Below, piece by piece: positions 35,923 through 45,712 of a stretch of 64,000 bases of DNA. The position numbers and the translations under genes are program-made. The notes under the pieces were generated by a model, which had not been told where the DNA came from, ran no database searches, and saw nothing but the letters and a program-made list of their open reading frames with translations. The stretch is from positions 1,798,001 to 1,862,000 of the forward strand of contig NZ_LT629777.1 in NCBI RefSeq assembly GCF_900105475.1, written 5' to 3'. This DNA comes from Pseudomonas asplenii. Its GTDB lineage: Bacteria > Pseudomonadota > Gammaproteobacteria > Pseudomonadales > Pseudomonadaceae. Each line of letters starts with the position of its first letter. The stretch's first letter is position 1.

Positions 35923-37593
35923 TTGTCTACGCTTGTCGAACCCTTGCGTTTGCTGCTGCTGGCCGATGATCCGGCCTGGGCGGCGTTGTTGCGCGAGTGT
36001 CTCGCTCCGCTGGAGGGCACGGCCATGCTGGTCAGTGCGACTTCGTGGGAGTTGGTCCGCGACCTCTTCGATCATGAGCGCTCGGCGATCCTGTTGACTG
36101 AGCCTCAATTGCAGCCGGCGCCGGGGCGTTGCAGCCTGCCGAGCGTCCTGCTGCTTGACGACGAACCCGAGGTTGCGCCGCTCGGCGTCAGCGACTGGCT
36201 GGTGCGCGACACCCTGGATACCGCGACCCTGCGTCGCTGCCTGCGCCATGTGCGTGAGCGCGGCGTGCTGGAAAATACTCTGCAACGTCTGGCCGAACAG
36301 GATCCGCTGACCGGCATCGCCAACCGCCAGGGGTTCCAGACCCTGTTGGCTGCGCGCCTGGCCGAGAATGAAGGGCGTGGCCTGGCCCTGGGTCACCTCG
36401 ACCTGGACAGCTTTCGTCATGCCAACGACGCGCTGGGCCACCAGGCCGGCGACCGGCTGATCCTGCAAGTGGTCGCGCGGCTCAAGAGCCAACTCGAGGC
36501 CGGCGACCAATTGGCCCGTCTGGGCAGCGACGAGTTTGCCCTGCTGATCGACACCCGCCGGGCGCCGCAACGTGCCGAGTGGATGGCCGAGCGGATCATC
36601 GAGGTCATGGCCGAGCCTTACTGGGTCGACGGCGAAAGCCTGCTGATCGGCTGCAGCCTGGGCATCGCGCATGCCCGTGCCAATGCCGGCGCCGACCCGC
36701 TGATGTGGCATGCGCACATTGCCATGCAGCAGGCCAAGAGTATCCAGGGTTGCACCTTCAATACCTTCAATGACCGTATCAACCGTAATGCCCGCAGCCT
36801 CGCTGACCTGCAAAGCGAGCTGCGCCGGGCATTGCGTCGTGACGAACTGGAACTGCACTACCAGCCGCGGCTTGACCTGGGCAGCGGACAGATTGTCGGC
36901 CTGGAGGCTCTGGTGCGCTGGCGTCACGGCGAGCGTGGCCTGCTGCCGCCGAGCGAGTTCGTGCCGCTGGCCGAGCAGAGCGGGCTGATCGTGCCGCTGG
37001 GCTACTGGGTGATTTCCCGGGCCCTGCGCGATATGCAAGACCTGCGTGAACGTGGGCTGGCGCCGTTGCACATGGCGGTCAACCTGTCGTTCCGGCAGTT
37101 CCAGGACAGCCAGTTGCTGTCGACCCTGAGTCGGCTGATCGCCGAGCGGGGTGTCGAGGCGCAATGGCTGGAATTCGAACTCACCGAGACGGCGGTGATG
37201 CGCCGCAGCGACCTGGTCAAGCAGACCATGGATGCCTTGGGGCGGCTGGGGGTGCGGTTTTCCCTGGACGACTTCGGCACCGGTTTTTCGTCGTTCGTGC
37301 ACCTCAACAGCCTGCCGATCGCCTTGCTCAAGGTGGACAAGAGCTTCGTCGGCGGCATGGAGCAGCGCGAAGAGAACCGCAAGCTGGTCCATGCGATGAT
37401 CAACCTGGCCCACAACCTCAACCTGGAAGTGGTGGCCGAAGGTGTCGAGACGCCGGAACAACTGGCGCTGCTGCACGGCTTTGGTTGCGACCAGGTACAG
37501 GGCTACCTGATCAGCAAACCGCTGCCGTTGGAGGAACTGGCCCAGTACCTGACGTCATCCGCCAGCCAGCCGGCGATCCAGGCCTTTTGCTGA
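35923..37593 (+). CDS. GGDEF/EAL-domain cyclic di-GMP protein (probable phosphodiesterase)
   Basis: 556 residues. The N-terminal ~120 residues look like a degenerate receiver-type domain. The GGDEF domain (about 125-290) has GSDEF in place of GGDEF (RLGSDEFALL), making cyclase activity doubtful. The EAL domain (about 300-550) is intact: VGLEALVRWRH, NLSFRQFQD, ELTETAVM, LDDFGTGFSS, LLKVDKSFV and EGVETPEQL. It corresponds by position to PA5295, which I recall as a characterised phosphodiesterase (ProE). Start TTG 35923, preceded by GGGAG. Divergent from rep. Confidence 0.94.
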   Translation: MSTLVEPLRLLLLADDPAWAALLRECLAPLEGTAMLVSATSWELVRDLFDHERSAILLTEPQLQPAPGRCSLPSVLLLDDEPEVAPLGVSDWLVRDTLDTATLRRCLRHVRERGVLENTLQRLAEQDPLTGIANRQGFQTLLAARLAENEGRGLALGHLDLDSFRHANDALGHQAGDRLILQVVARLKSQLEAGDQLARLGSDEFALLIDTRRAPQRAEWMAERIIEVMAEPYWVDGESLLIGCSLGIAHARANAGADPLMWHAHIAMQQAKSIQGCTFNTFNDRINRNARSLADLQSELRRALRRDELELHYQPRLDLGSGQIVGLEALVRWRHGERGLLPPSEFVPLAEQSGLIVPLGYWVISRALRDMQDLRERGLAPLHMAVNLSFRQFQDSQLLSTLSRLIAERGVEAQWLEFELTETAVMRRSDLVKQTMDALGRLGVRFSLDDFGTGFSSFVHLNSLPIALLKVDKSFVGGMEQREENRKLVHAMINLAHNLNLEVVAEGVETPEQLALLHGFGCDQVQGYLISKPLPLEELAQYLTSSASQPAIQAFC

Positions 37594-37652
37594 GGGCGGC
37601 TTTCAAGCCACTTCGATTTTTCGGTCAGACCACAATTCCACAAGCGCCTCCC

Positions 37653-39053
37653 CTACAGGGAGGCGTTCGTGGCAGTTCGAGTTGCCGCATTCTTCTGGCT
37701 TTTGCCAAGCATCCGTTTCATCCGCCATTCGAACGCCAGGGTCAACCCGGTGGCCGCACACGCCAGCCCCAACGCCAACCCCCACCAGACGCCGGTCGGC
37801 CCCCAGCCGAGGTTGAACGCCAGCAGCCAGGCTGACGGCGCACCAATCAGCCAGTAGCAACCGAGCCCCACCAGAAAGGTGGTCTTGGCATCCTTGAGCC
37901 CGCGAATCGCACCCATGGCGACGGTCTGGGTGCCGTCGAACAGCTCGAACCACGCGGCCACCGCCAGCAGGCTGACCGCCAGATCGATCACCGGCCGGAA
38001 CGCCGGGTCGTTGTGATCCAGAAACAGCCCGATCAACTGATGCGGTGCCAGCCAGAACAGCATGGCGAAGGCCAGCATGGTCGCCGCACCGAAGGCGATA
38101 CCGACCCGTCCCGCCCGCCGTGCGTCCAGCAATTGCCCGGCGCCATAGTGCTGGCCGATGCGCAGGGTAATGGCGTAGGAAATCCCCGCCGGAATCATGA
38201 ACGCCACCGAAACGATCTGCAGGGCGATCTGGTGCGCCGCCAACTGTGTACTACCCATGGTGCCCATGCACAGGGCGGCGAAGGCGAACAGCCCGACTTC
38301 CACCGCATAGGTCCCGCCAATCGGCAGGCCCAGCCGCCAGAGTTCGCGCAGGTAGTGCCAGTTCGGCCGCGACAGGCCACGGCGCAGGGGGTAATCGCGA
38401 TACGCCGCATGCCGGCGGATATGCCAGGCCAGGGCCAGCGCCATGCAGTTGGCGACAATGGCCGTGACCAGGCCAATCCCGGTCAGACCCAGGTGTGGCA
38501 GGCCGAACATGCCGGTGATCAGCGCATAGTTGAGCAGGAAGTTGGCGACGGTCCCGCACAGGCTGATGACCATCACCGGCGTCGCCCGTCCCAGGGCACT
38601 GGTGAAGCCGCGCAGGGCCATGAAGCTCAGATAGCCGGGCAGGGCGAACGGCAGCGCGATCAGGAACTGGCCGGCGGCCTGCACGTTGCTGGGCGTCTGG
38701 CCGAACAGCAGCAGGAGGGGTTTTAGGTTCCACAGCAGCAGGCCGGCGCCCAGCGCCATGGCCCAGGCCAGCCAGAGCCCGGCCTGGGCCAGACGGGTGA
38801 CCCCCTCCACATCGCTGGCTCCGTGACGGATGGCGACCAGGGTGCCGACTGCGGCAATCACCCCGAGACAGAAAATCGACACGAACGAATAGCTCGCCGC
38901 CCCCAGGCCACCCCCGGCCAGCGCTTCGGGGCTGAGGCGGGCCATCATCAGGGTGTCGGTCAGCACCATCAACATGTGCGCCAACTGCGAGGCGATCAAC
39001 GGCCCTGACAGCCGCAGGATGGCCCGGAGTTCGGTACGTGCTGGATGCTGCAT
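37653..39053 (-). CDS. MATE-family multidrug efflux transporter
   Basis: 466 residues from ATG 39053 (another ATG two codons earlier). Twelve membrane segments in two MatE halves, with LRLSGPLIASQLAHMLMVLTD at the start and IGLGLVTAI/IPIGGTYAVE-type elements at the expected places. Drug or cation/H+ or Na+ antiport is the family function; substrates unknown. Convergent with the GGDEF/EAL gene. The upstream open frame lacks membrane character. Confidence 0.94.
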   Translation of the reverse strand: MQHPARTELRAILRLSGPLIASQLAHMLMVLTDTLMMARLSPEALAGGGLGAASYSFVSIFCLGVIAAVGTLVAIRHGASDVEGVTRLAQAGLWLAWAMALGAGLLLWNLKPLLLLFGQTPSNVQAAGQFLIALPFALPGYLSFMALRGFTSALGRATPVMVISLCGTVANFLLNYALITGMFGLPHLGLTGIGLVTAIVANCMALALAWHIRRHAAYRDYPLRRGLSRPNWHYLRELWRLGLPIGGTYAVEVGLFAFAALCMGTMGSTQLAAHQIALQIVSVAFMIPAGISYAITLRIGQHYGAGQLLDARRAGRVGIAFGAATMLAFAMLFWLAPHQLIGLFLDHNDPAFRPVIDLAVSLLAVAAWFELFDGTQTVAMGAIRGLKDAKTTFLVGLGCYWLIGAPSAWLLAFNLGWGPTGVWWGLALGLACAATGLTLAFEWRMKRMLGKSQKNAATRTATNASL

Positions 39054-39300
39054 GATCATGAGGCTCGATGAGTGGCAGGGTAGGTAAAAGGTTGATTCTC
39101 GGCGCTTGCAAGGCTTTGTACAAAGGGATAAAGCGATAACTCGCATGATAAAAAACCCATGCAAGGTATTTCTGCCAAACTCTGCTCCATTGCGTCTTCG
39201 CAAGGTCCCTGGTGTGGCCCAAGCCTGCTCAAATGGTGAGCGTCTGGGGTGAAGTCATAACCCATTGGTCAGATATCTGGCAAATATCCCGGTTGTTTGC

Positions 39301-39327
39301 TCAAGTATCTGTATGAGCTGCCGACTG
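39301..39327 (+). promoter_or_regulatory. FliA (sigma-28) promoter of chemoreceptor gene
   Basis: TCAAGTAT (39301), 11 bases, GCCGACTG (39320-39327), close to the flagellar consensus TAAAGTTT-N11-GCCGATAA, 106 bases upstream of the MCP start. Confidence 0.65.
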
Positions 39328-39433
39328 TTGCGACATGGAACCTTCGTTCAGAAAGGCCTCTCACGACTCAATTTAAAAAGCCGGGTTGCGCCCAGGGATT
39401 AGGATGACCCAGGCACTCGGTCAGGAGCTGTTC

Positions 39434-41410
39434 ATGCCTCAACCCCGTGCCCGAATCGCCACGCAACTCGGCCTTGCGCTTTCCGTCATCCTGGCGGTGG
39501 TTATCAGCGGCAGTACCGTTTTTGCCCTGCGTTCGCTGGATTCGGCTAACCTCGATACCCGCGAAGAACATCTGGCCAGTGAAGCGCGCCTGCTGGCTGA
39601 CCAGTTGAATACTTTCCATAGCACCCTGCGCGAAAGTACCCAACGTCTCAGCGGGCTGTTCGAGAAGCGCTTCAGCACTGGCCTGAGCCTGCGTGCCGAT
39701 GCGCCGGTCAGCGTGGCCGGCACCCAGGCCCCGAGCCTTTACCTGCGCGACAGTCTGCTCAACAACGACTTCACCGAAGTCGACGAGTTCAAGCAGATGA
39801 CCGCTGGCGTCGCGACCCTGTTCGTGCGCAGTGGCGACGATTTCATCCGCGTCAGCACTTCCCTGACCAAGCAGGACGGCAGCCGTGCCATCGGCACCCT
39901 GCTCGACCACCAGCACCCGGCCTACGCGAAGCTGATGGCGGGCCAGAGCTATGTCGGGCGCGCGTTGCTCTTTGACCGTTACTACATGACCCAATACACC
40001 CCGGTGCGCGACAGCAGCGGCAAGGTGTTCGCGGTGCTGTTCGTCGGCTTTGACTACACCGATTCGCAGAAGGCGCAGTTCGACAACCTCAAGCGTTTCC
40101 GCATCGGCACCACCGGCTCCCTGGCGCTGCTGGATGAGCAAAAACACTGGCTGGTGCCGCCGGCGGGTGTGACGGACGCCGAACAGGCGATCCCGACGAT
40201 CGTTGACATGGCCAAGCAGCCGGGCAAGGGGCGTTTCTGGAGCGACAAGGCCGACGATATCTACAGCGTCGCGGTACCGTTTGCGGAGGGCCCGTGGACG
40301 GTGGTGGCCAGCATGCCCAAGGCCGAGATCAGCGAAGTGACCTGGAGCGTCGGGATCAGCCTGGTACTGGGTAGCCTGCTGGCGATGCTGCTGGCGGTCA
40401 GTGCGGCGGTCTGGCTGCTGCGCAGCAAGTTGCGTCCCCTCGGCGACCTGGTACGCCAGGCGCAGGCTCTGGGGGCGGGGGACCTGAGCGTGCGACTCGA
40501 TGTGTCGAGCCACGACGAGATCGGCCAATTGGCCAGCAACTTCAACCAGATGGGCCAGGCGTTGTCGACCATGGTCGAGCACATCCGCAAGGCGGCCGAG
40601 GAAGTCAACGGGCGTGCCCAGGCCCTGTCCGGCCTGTCCAGCGGGGCTTACGAAGGCATGGAACAGCAGTCCGGCGAAATCACCAGCATGGCCGGTGCGG
40701 TCGAGGAGTTCAGCGCCACCTCCCTGAACATTGCCGACAACATGGGTAACACCGAGCGTCTGGCTCAGGAGAACGCCCAGCAGACCCGCATCGGCCGCGC
40801 GTCCATGGACGAGGCTTCATCGTCCCTGGAGCAGATCGCCGCCGCGTTGGGCGGTACGGCCACGGTCATCAACACCCTCGGCCAGCGCTCCCAGGAAATC
40901 GGCGGCATCGTCGGTGTGATCACCTCGATTGCCGAACAGACCAACCTGTTGGCGCTGAACGCCGCTATCGAAGCCGCCCGTGCTGGCGAGCAGGGCCGTG
41001 GGTTTGCCGTGGTCGCCGACGAAGTGCGCAGTCTGGCTGGCCGCACCCGCGAGGCCACGGACGAAATCTCCAGCATGATCCACAGCATCCAGCAGGAAAC
41101 CGGCCATGCCATCCAGACCATGGAGCAGGGCAATGCGCTGATGCAGGAAGGCCTGTCGCGCAATGCCAACGTCGCCTCGGCATTGGCCCGGATCGACGAA
41201 CAGAGCCGTTCGGCCGGCCAGCAATTCGCTGCCATCACCACCGCCACCCAGGAGCAGAGCAGCACCGCAACCCTGCTCAGCAGCAACCTGCAGAGCATCG
41301 CCCTGGCCAACAGCGAACAACGCGAAGTGGTGTCCAACCTGGCGCAGACTGCACGTGAGCTGGAAGCACTGGCAGCGGAGTTGCGGCAGGAGGTTGATCG
41401 GTTTCGGTGA
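39434..41410 (+). CDS. Methyl-accepting chemotaxis protein, Cache sensor
   Basis: About 658 residues from ATG 39434 (AGGAG six bases upstream; in-frame ATG at 39404 less likely). Membrane segment at residues about 12-35, a ~280-residue periplasmic Cache_3/Cache_2-type sensor ([36 protein letters not shown]), a second membrane segment, a HAMP region ([24 protein letters not shown]) and a cytoplasmic signalling hairpin with [20 protein letters not shown]. Located between the MATE gene and comM. Ligand unknown; organic or amino acids are typical. Confidence 0.95.
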   Translation: MPQPRARIATQLGLALSVILAVVISGSTVFALRSLDSANLDTREEHLASEARLLADQLNTFHSTLRESTQRLSGLFEKRFSTGLSLRADAPVSVAGTQAPSLYLRDSLLNNDFTEVDEFKQMTAGVATLFVRSGDDFIRVSTSLTKQDGSRAIGTLLDHQHPAYAKLMAGQSYVGRALLFDRYYMTQYTPVRDSSGKVFAVLFVGFDYTDSQKAQFDNLKRFRIGTTGSLALLDEQKHWLVPPAGVTDAEQAIPTIVDMAKQPGKGRFWSDKADDIYSVAVPFAEGPWTVVASMPKAEISEVTWSVGISLVLGSLLAMLLAVSAAVWLLRSKLRPLGDLVRQAQALGAGDLSVRLDVSSHDEIGQLASNFNQMGQALSTMVEHIRKAAEEVNGRAQALSGLSSGAYEGMEQQSGEITSMAGAVEEFSATSLNIADNMGNTERLAQENAQQTRIGRASMDEASSSLEQIAAALGGTATVINTLGQRSQEIGGIVGVITSIAEQTNLLALNAAIEAARAGEQGRGFAVVADEVRSLAGRTREATDEISSMIHSIQQETGHAIQTMEQGNALMQEGLSRNANVASALARIDEQSRSAGQQFAAITTATQEQSSTATLLSSNLQSIALANSEQREVVSNLAQTARELEALAAELRQEVDRFR

Positions 41411-41437
41411 GGCACCGTCGGTCTTGTCTTGAGATCC

Positions 41438-41528
41438 ATTCGCGGGCAAGCCCTGCTCCTACACACCTGTGTCGATCACAGATCTTGTGCACGACAACAG
41501 CCTGTATGAGCAGGGCTTGCCCGCGAAT
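41438..41528. repeat. REPIN: perfect inverted REP pair
   Basis: ATTCGCGGGCAAGCCCTGCTC at 41438 and its exact inverse at 41508-41528, about 50 bases apart, between the convergent MCP and comM genes. Classical fluorescens-group REP core GCGGGCAAGCCC. Confidence 0.9.
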
Positions 41529-41569
41529 AGGCCCTGAATCTCACTGCAGTAGCCCCTATCCCAGCTTCA

Positions 41570-43063
41570 TCAGGCACTGCCAGGCCGATATTGCAGTGCT
41601 TCCGCCAGATGTTGGCGGCTGATCATCTCCACCTGCTCCAGATCCGCCAACGTCCGCGCCACCTTCAGCAACCGATGCGCCGCCCGCAGCGACAGGGTCA
41701 GGCGCTCACAAGCAGTTTCCAGCCAGTTTTCATCGGCTGTGGATAACTTGCAGTGCTGACGTAAACCTTCCAGATCGAGAAAGGCATTGGCACACCCCTG
41801 GCGTTGCTGCTGGCACTGACGGGCTTGCGCAACCCGCTCGGCGGCCTCGGCCGTGGTGTTTCCCGGCTCCTTGACCGGGCTCAGTGCGGTGGCCTCTCGG
41901 GCGACGGTCAGGTGCAGGTCGACACGGTCCAGCAACGGGCCGGACAGCTTGTTGCGATAGCGCTGGATCTGCTCCGGTGTACAACGGCAGCGGTTGGTCG
42001 GGTCGCCAAGATATCCACAGGGACACGGATTCATCGCCGCCACCAATTGGAAGCGTGCCGGAAAACGCACCCGGTCGCGGGCCCGTGAAATCACGATATG
42101 GCCCGACTCCAGTGGCTCGCGCAACACTTCCAGCACCTTGCGATCAAACTCCGGCAACTCATCGAGAAACAGCACACCATGATGGGCGAGGGTAATCTCG
42201 CCAGGACGCGGCCTCGACCCTCCACCCACCAGCGCCGGTCCGGACGCGGAATGGTGGGGTTGGCGAAACGGTCGCTGTGGCCAACGGGTCAATGGCACAT
42301 GACTGGCAACCGACTGGATCGCCGCCACTTCCAGCGCCTCATGCTCGTCCAGCGGCGGCAACAGCCCGGGTAGTCGGCTGGCCAACAGGGTCTTGCCCGT
42401 CCCGGGCGGGCCACTGAACAACAGATTGTGGGCACCGGCAGCGGCGATCAACAGGGCCCGCTTGGCGGCGAGTTGGCCCTGTACTTCGCTCAGGTCCGGG
42501 TAGGGCTTGCCCGCATGCAGCAGTCCGCTGGACTCGAAGGGTTTGATCAGCGTGTGACCGTTGAGATGGGCGACCAGTTGCAGCAGGTGATCGACCGCAA
42601 TCACCGTCAACCCACAGGCCAGTGAAGCCTCCTCGGCATTGGCCAGCGGCACCACCAGCGTACGCCCGGCCGCCCGTGCAGCCAGCGCTGCCGGCAACAC
42701 TCCTTGCACCGAACGAATGGCACCGGAGAGCGCCAGTTCACCCAGACATTCCATGTTGTCCAGCGTCAGTGCCGGCACCTGCACACTGGCGGCGAGAATG
42801 CCCAGGGCGATGGCGAGGTCGAAGCGGCCACCGTCCTTGGGCAAGTCCGCCGGAGCCAGATTCAGCGTGATGCGCCGGGCGGGAAACTCCAGGGCCGAAT
42901 TGAGGATCGCACTGCGCACCCGATCCTTGCTTTCCTTCACGGCGGTTTCCGGCAACCCGACCAGGGTCAGGCTCGGCAGGCCATTGGCGAGATGGGTTTC
43001 GACGGTGACGGCAGGGGCTTCCACACCGACCTGGGCGCGGCTGTGGACGATGGCCAGGGACAT
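41570..43063 (-). CDS. comM: AAA+ ATPase ComM (YifB, competence/branch-migration helicase)
   Basis: 497 residues from ATG 43063 (MSLAIVHSRAQVG). N-terminal ChlI/Lon-like domain (LVGLPETAVKESKDRV), Mg-chelatase-type AAA+ core with Walker A FSGPPGTGKTLLASRL and Walker B GVLFLDELPEFD, zinc-type MNPCPCGYLGD and C-terminal TLSLRAAHRLLKVART. In Vibrio ComM promotes branch migration during natural transformation. The same frame is open 109 codons further upstream; see the fragment entry. Intact here. Confidence 0.97.
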   Translation of the reverse strand: MSLAIVHSRAQVGVEAPAVTVETHLANGLPSLTLVGLPETAVKESKDRVRSAILNSALEFPARRITLNLAPADLPKDGGRFDLAIALGILAASVQVPALTLDNMECLGELALSGAIRSVQGVLPAALAARAAGRTLVVPLANAEEASLACGLTVIAVDHLLQLVAHLNGHTLIKPFESSGLLHAGKPYPDLSEVQGQLAAKRALLIAAAGAHNLLFSGPPGTGKTLLASRLPGLLPPLDEHEALEVAAIQSVASHVPLTRWPQRPFRQPHHSASGPALVGGGSRPRPGEITLAHHGVLFLDELPEFDRKVLEVLREPLESGHIVISRARDRVRFPARFQLVAAMNPCPCGYLGDPTNRCRCTPEQIQRYRNKLSGPLLDRVDLHLTVAREATALSPVKEPGNTTAEAAERVAQARQCQQQRQGCANAFLDLEGLRQHCKLSTADENWLETACERLTLSLRAAHRLLKVARTLADLEQVEMISRQHLAEALQYRPGSA

Positions 43064-43390
43064 GTTCTTTCCTTGAACGCGGAGCGGGGTTGTTGCGGTT
43101 CTGGAAAGGCTAGCTGAGTAGGGGGAGGGAGCAGGGTGCCTTTGTGTGTCGAGACGATTCGTTGTCTGTGCCGTGCTGTAGAAATCAGCGTCGGTGATGC
43201 CTGAAGCCGGATCGGCAGGATAAAGATCGAACCTGATCGGCTTCGTGTGCTTCAGCGGATCGTAGCGCTCGTGTGCGCTGTTCACGAAGAGGTCCAGGTG
43301 AGCGTCTTGCCAAACAGCCGAATCGAATTTCCCGAATCGATTCAGCGAAATTTCTCGATAGTCGCCTGTATCCATGCAGCCTACTTTCAC
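43064..43390 (-). pseudogene. Possible gene fragment in frame upstream of comM
   Basis: The comM frame continues upstream without a stop to 43390. The distal part, from MDTGDYREISLNRFGKF onward (ATG 43375), has the look of real protein, with charged and hydrophobic residues mixed and ordinary codons. The ~30 codons next to comM (after about 43150) look like read-through intergenic sequence rich in Pro, Ser and Thr. It may be a truncated gene left at the boundary of inserted DNA. I do not recognise the family; a chance open frame is possible. Confidence 0.35.
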
Positions 43391-43440
43391 GTCCTTCGAG
43401 CAAGACGCTCGACCAAGTGATGGGATAAAGAGAGATTGAT

Positions 43441-44781
43441 ATGTTCGAGCGCTATCTGGATCGGAATGTAAACGTTGAAGCGGTCGCAGCGCCTGAAGTG
43501 GGTAGTACTATCGGCGCGCTCGAACAGGCGCTTAGGGACCCTGAGGATCGTCGTCCAATTCCTCTCTACGTCAACGCGTTGCGAGAATTGCGCAAAGGTT
43601 CTCAGGCGATCAACGGGCACGGAGACGAAATTCGCTTTTCGCATACTGCTCATGCGCGTTTGAGGGCTGTTGCCGCCGAGCTTGACCTTAGCGCTAGCCA
43701 CTATCACTTCGACACATCCGGCAGCCCGCTGATTGTGCGTGAGTCAACAGGTGAGCACGTCATCTCGCCAACTCACTTTGAAAACGGCGCCTACTTCAGT
43801 CATCCCCATGCTGATCATCAACTTGAGCACTCTATTGCTGACCTTCCCAAGATCCAGGTCGGAAAATACGTGCGTCTGGGGCGTAATGCAGCAATCAACG
43901 CCGGTGGCGATGTCTATGTGGGTGACGCCGTCTGGCTATCCCCAGGTTCGCAATTGCTGCGTCAGGATCATGATCCGTACGGTCGTCCCTCGGTGGGCTC
44001 TCGAACGGTAGCGATGACACGGCTTCCTGCCGTGCGCCTATGCGATTATGCGTGGGTCGGTCGCGAAGCGATTGTCGGTTGGAACGCTGATTACCTGGGT
44101 AAAAGCAGTATCGTTGGATTGCGCAGTGTCGTGAACAGTTGGGTGGGTGACTACTCGATCGTTGGTGATCAAGGAAAGGTTCTACAGTATCTGCCTTACA
44201 AGGCTTGGCTGATGGAGCGTTTTCAACCAGCGGTTGAGCAAACACTTCAAATAAGTGACTGGGCTGCGGTCAATTCGGACTGGCTTACGACTTATCGCGA
44301 CAACCCTCTGCAATCGGTTTACACCTCGACGGGCGTGAATGCACTGTTTGCAAACCTGTCCTCAGTGCTATTGATAGGGCCGCAAGCAGCGCAACTGGCG
44401 CCCTATTTTCGGGAGCATTCGACCGACATCATCTCCCACTCCCGTGAACACTTCGCAGCGTTGCTCCAATGGGCACAGGATAACGGCCAACGCCGTCTTC
44501 GTGTTCGAGGTGATCTGAGCGCAACTGCATTGCCTTTTATCAGCGGCGGCCACTATCACTACCGTCGTAAGTTGGGCTACGGGGTGGTCATCATTGGCAG
44601 CAGCGATAGCACTGAACCCGCCACCGTCCTGGCCGAGGGGCTGCGAGTCTGCGCACCGGGTGGTGTAGTGCTTTACCCGCTGTCTGATTTGGAAGCTTCG
44701 CAGGATCTTTCTGGCGACTGGCAGAGATTGCCGGACATTCGTCTGAACGAGCAGGACTTCGCCGTCCTTCAAAAAGCATGA
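43441..44781 (+). CDS. Hexapeptide-repeat (LbH) / methyltransferase-like fusion protein, first gene of novel cassette
   Basis: 446 residues. Residues about 135-250 show hexapeptide periodicity (IQVGKYVRLGRNAAINAGGDVYVGD, then ...YAWVGREAIVGWNADYLG... and VGDYSIVGDQ), the left-handed beta-helix of LbH acyltransferases, with a histidine in RQDHDPYG that could be catalytic. The C-terminal ~150 residues resemble a Rossmann methyltransferase: SSVLLIGPQAAQLAP in place of motif I and LRVCAPGGVVLYPL like the post-motif region; the glycine motif is degenerate. I know no characterised protein with this order. It starts a tight three-gene operon (next start about 10 bases after this stop). Base composition is more AT-rich than the neighbours. 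Function unknown. Confidence 0.85.
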   Translation: MFERYLDRNVNVEAVAAPEVGSTIGALEQALRDPEDRRPIPLYVNALRELRKGSQAINGHGDEIRFSHTAHARLRAVAAELDLSASHYHFDTSGSPLIVRESTGEHVISPTHFENGAYFSHPHADHQLEHSIADLPKIQVGKYVRLGRNAAINAGGDVYVGDAVWLSPGSQLLRQDHDPYGRPSVGSRTVAMTRLPAVRLCDYAWVGREAIVGWNADYLGKSSIVGLRSVVNSWVGDYSIVGDQGKVLQYLPYKAWLMERFQPAVEQTLQISDWAAVNSDWLTTYRDNPLQSVYTSTGVNALFANLSSVLLIGPQAAQLAPYFREHSTDIISHSREHFAALLQWAQDNGQRRLRVRGDLSATALPFISGGHYHYRRKLGYGVVIIGSSDSTEPATVLAEGLRVCAPGGVVLYPLSDLEASQDLSGDWQRLPDIRLNEQDFAVLQKA

Positions 44782-44791
44782 GGTGACGACG

Positions 44792-45712
44792 ATGCCCTAT
44801 CTCTATTTATCCTTGGCTGCCATTTTCTGGGGTGGCAACTACGTCGTCGGCAAGTTGATGGTTGTCGACATGGACCCGATACTTCTGTCCCAGGCTCGGT
44901 GGCTGCTGACCAGCGTACTGTTACTGGTCATCAATATGCGGCCACTGGTTCGCTCCGCCGGTGAAATCCGTAAAGCCTGGTCAACATTGACCATGCTCGC
45001 TATCTGCGGCCAGGTGCTTTTCCCGCTGACGTTGTACATTGGTCTGCAATACACCACATCGCTTAACGCGGCGATCTATCTTTCCGCAACGCCGTGCCTG
45101 GTGTTGTCGATCAATCGTTTCGTGTTTGGTGACACCATCACTCGGGGCAACTGGCTGGGCGTGTTGGCGAGCACAATCGGCGTCGCGTGGTTGGTCACCA
45201 TGGGACAGCTTTCGGATCTGAGCTTCCTCACGCAATTCAACAAGGGTGATCTGTGGACGATGTTGTCGGCTGCCAGTTGGGCGTCTTATTGTGCATTTCT
45301 GCGCACCAAGCCCAAGTCGATTCCTGGACAAGCCTTCGTCACCTATTCGGCCGTTGTCGGAACCGTGCTGCTAGTGCCGTTCACGCTGTACACGCTCTAT
45401 CAGCCTGCAACGGTCGGGGTGTTGGAATCGCTGAAATCGGTAAATCTTTGGGGTCTTGCCTACTTGGTTATCTTCCCATCCTATCTCTCCTACCTGTTCT
45501 GGAATCGCGGCATCGCTGAGATAGGGGCTACCCGTGGCGAGATCTTCACGCACCTGGTCCCCCTGTCCGGTGGTGTGCTTAGCATCGTTTTCCTGGGGAC
45601 GCCGTTGCACATCTACCACTTGGTCAGCCTGCTGCTGATTGCTGTCGGGGTGGTCATGTGCTCAGCCAAGCCAAAGCTCCAACTGACGGCTAAAGTGGAG
45701 GCTGCGCAATGA
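44792..45712 (+). CDS. EamA/DMT-family transporter, second gene of novel cassette
   Basis: 306 residues, ten membrane segments in two EamA repeats: MPYLYLSLAAIFWGGNYVVGKLM opens the first, and GEIFTHLVPLSGGVLSIVFLGTPL lies in the second. EamA proteins export amino acids and other small metabolites. ATG 44792 has GAGGTG six bases upstream; GTG 44783 is possible. It sits between a putative biosynthetic gene and the FAH-fold gene, whose start overlaps its stop by four bases (ATGA), so the three are translated as a unit. Most simply the exporter of the cassette's product. Confidence 0.92.
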   Translation: MPYLYLSLAAIFWGGNYVVGKLMVVDMDPILLSQARWLLTSVLLLVINMRPLVRSAGEIRKAWSTLTMLAICGQVLFPLTLYIGLQYTTSLNAAIYLSATPCLVLSINRFVFGDTITRGNWLGVLASTIGVAWLVTMGQLSDLSFLTQFNKGDLWTMLSAASWASYCAFLRTKPKSIPGQAFVTYSAVVGTVLLVPFTLYTLYQPATVGVLESLKSVNLWGLAYLVIFPSYLSYLFWNRGIAEIGATRGEIFTHLVPLSGGVLSIVFLGTPLHIYHLVSLLLIAVGVVMCSAKPKLQLTAKVEAAQ

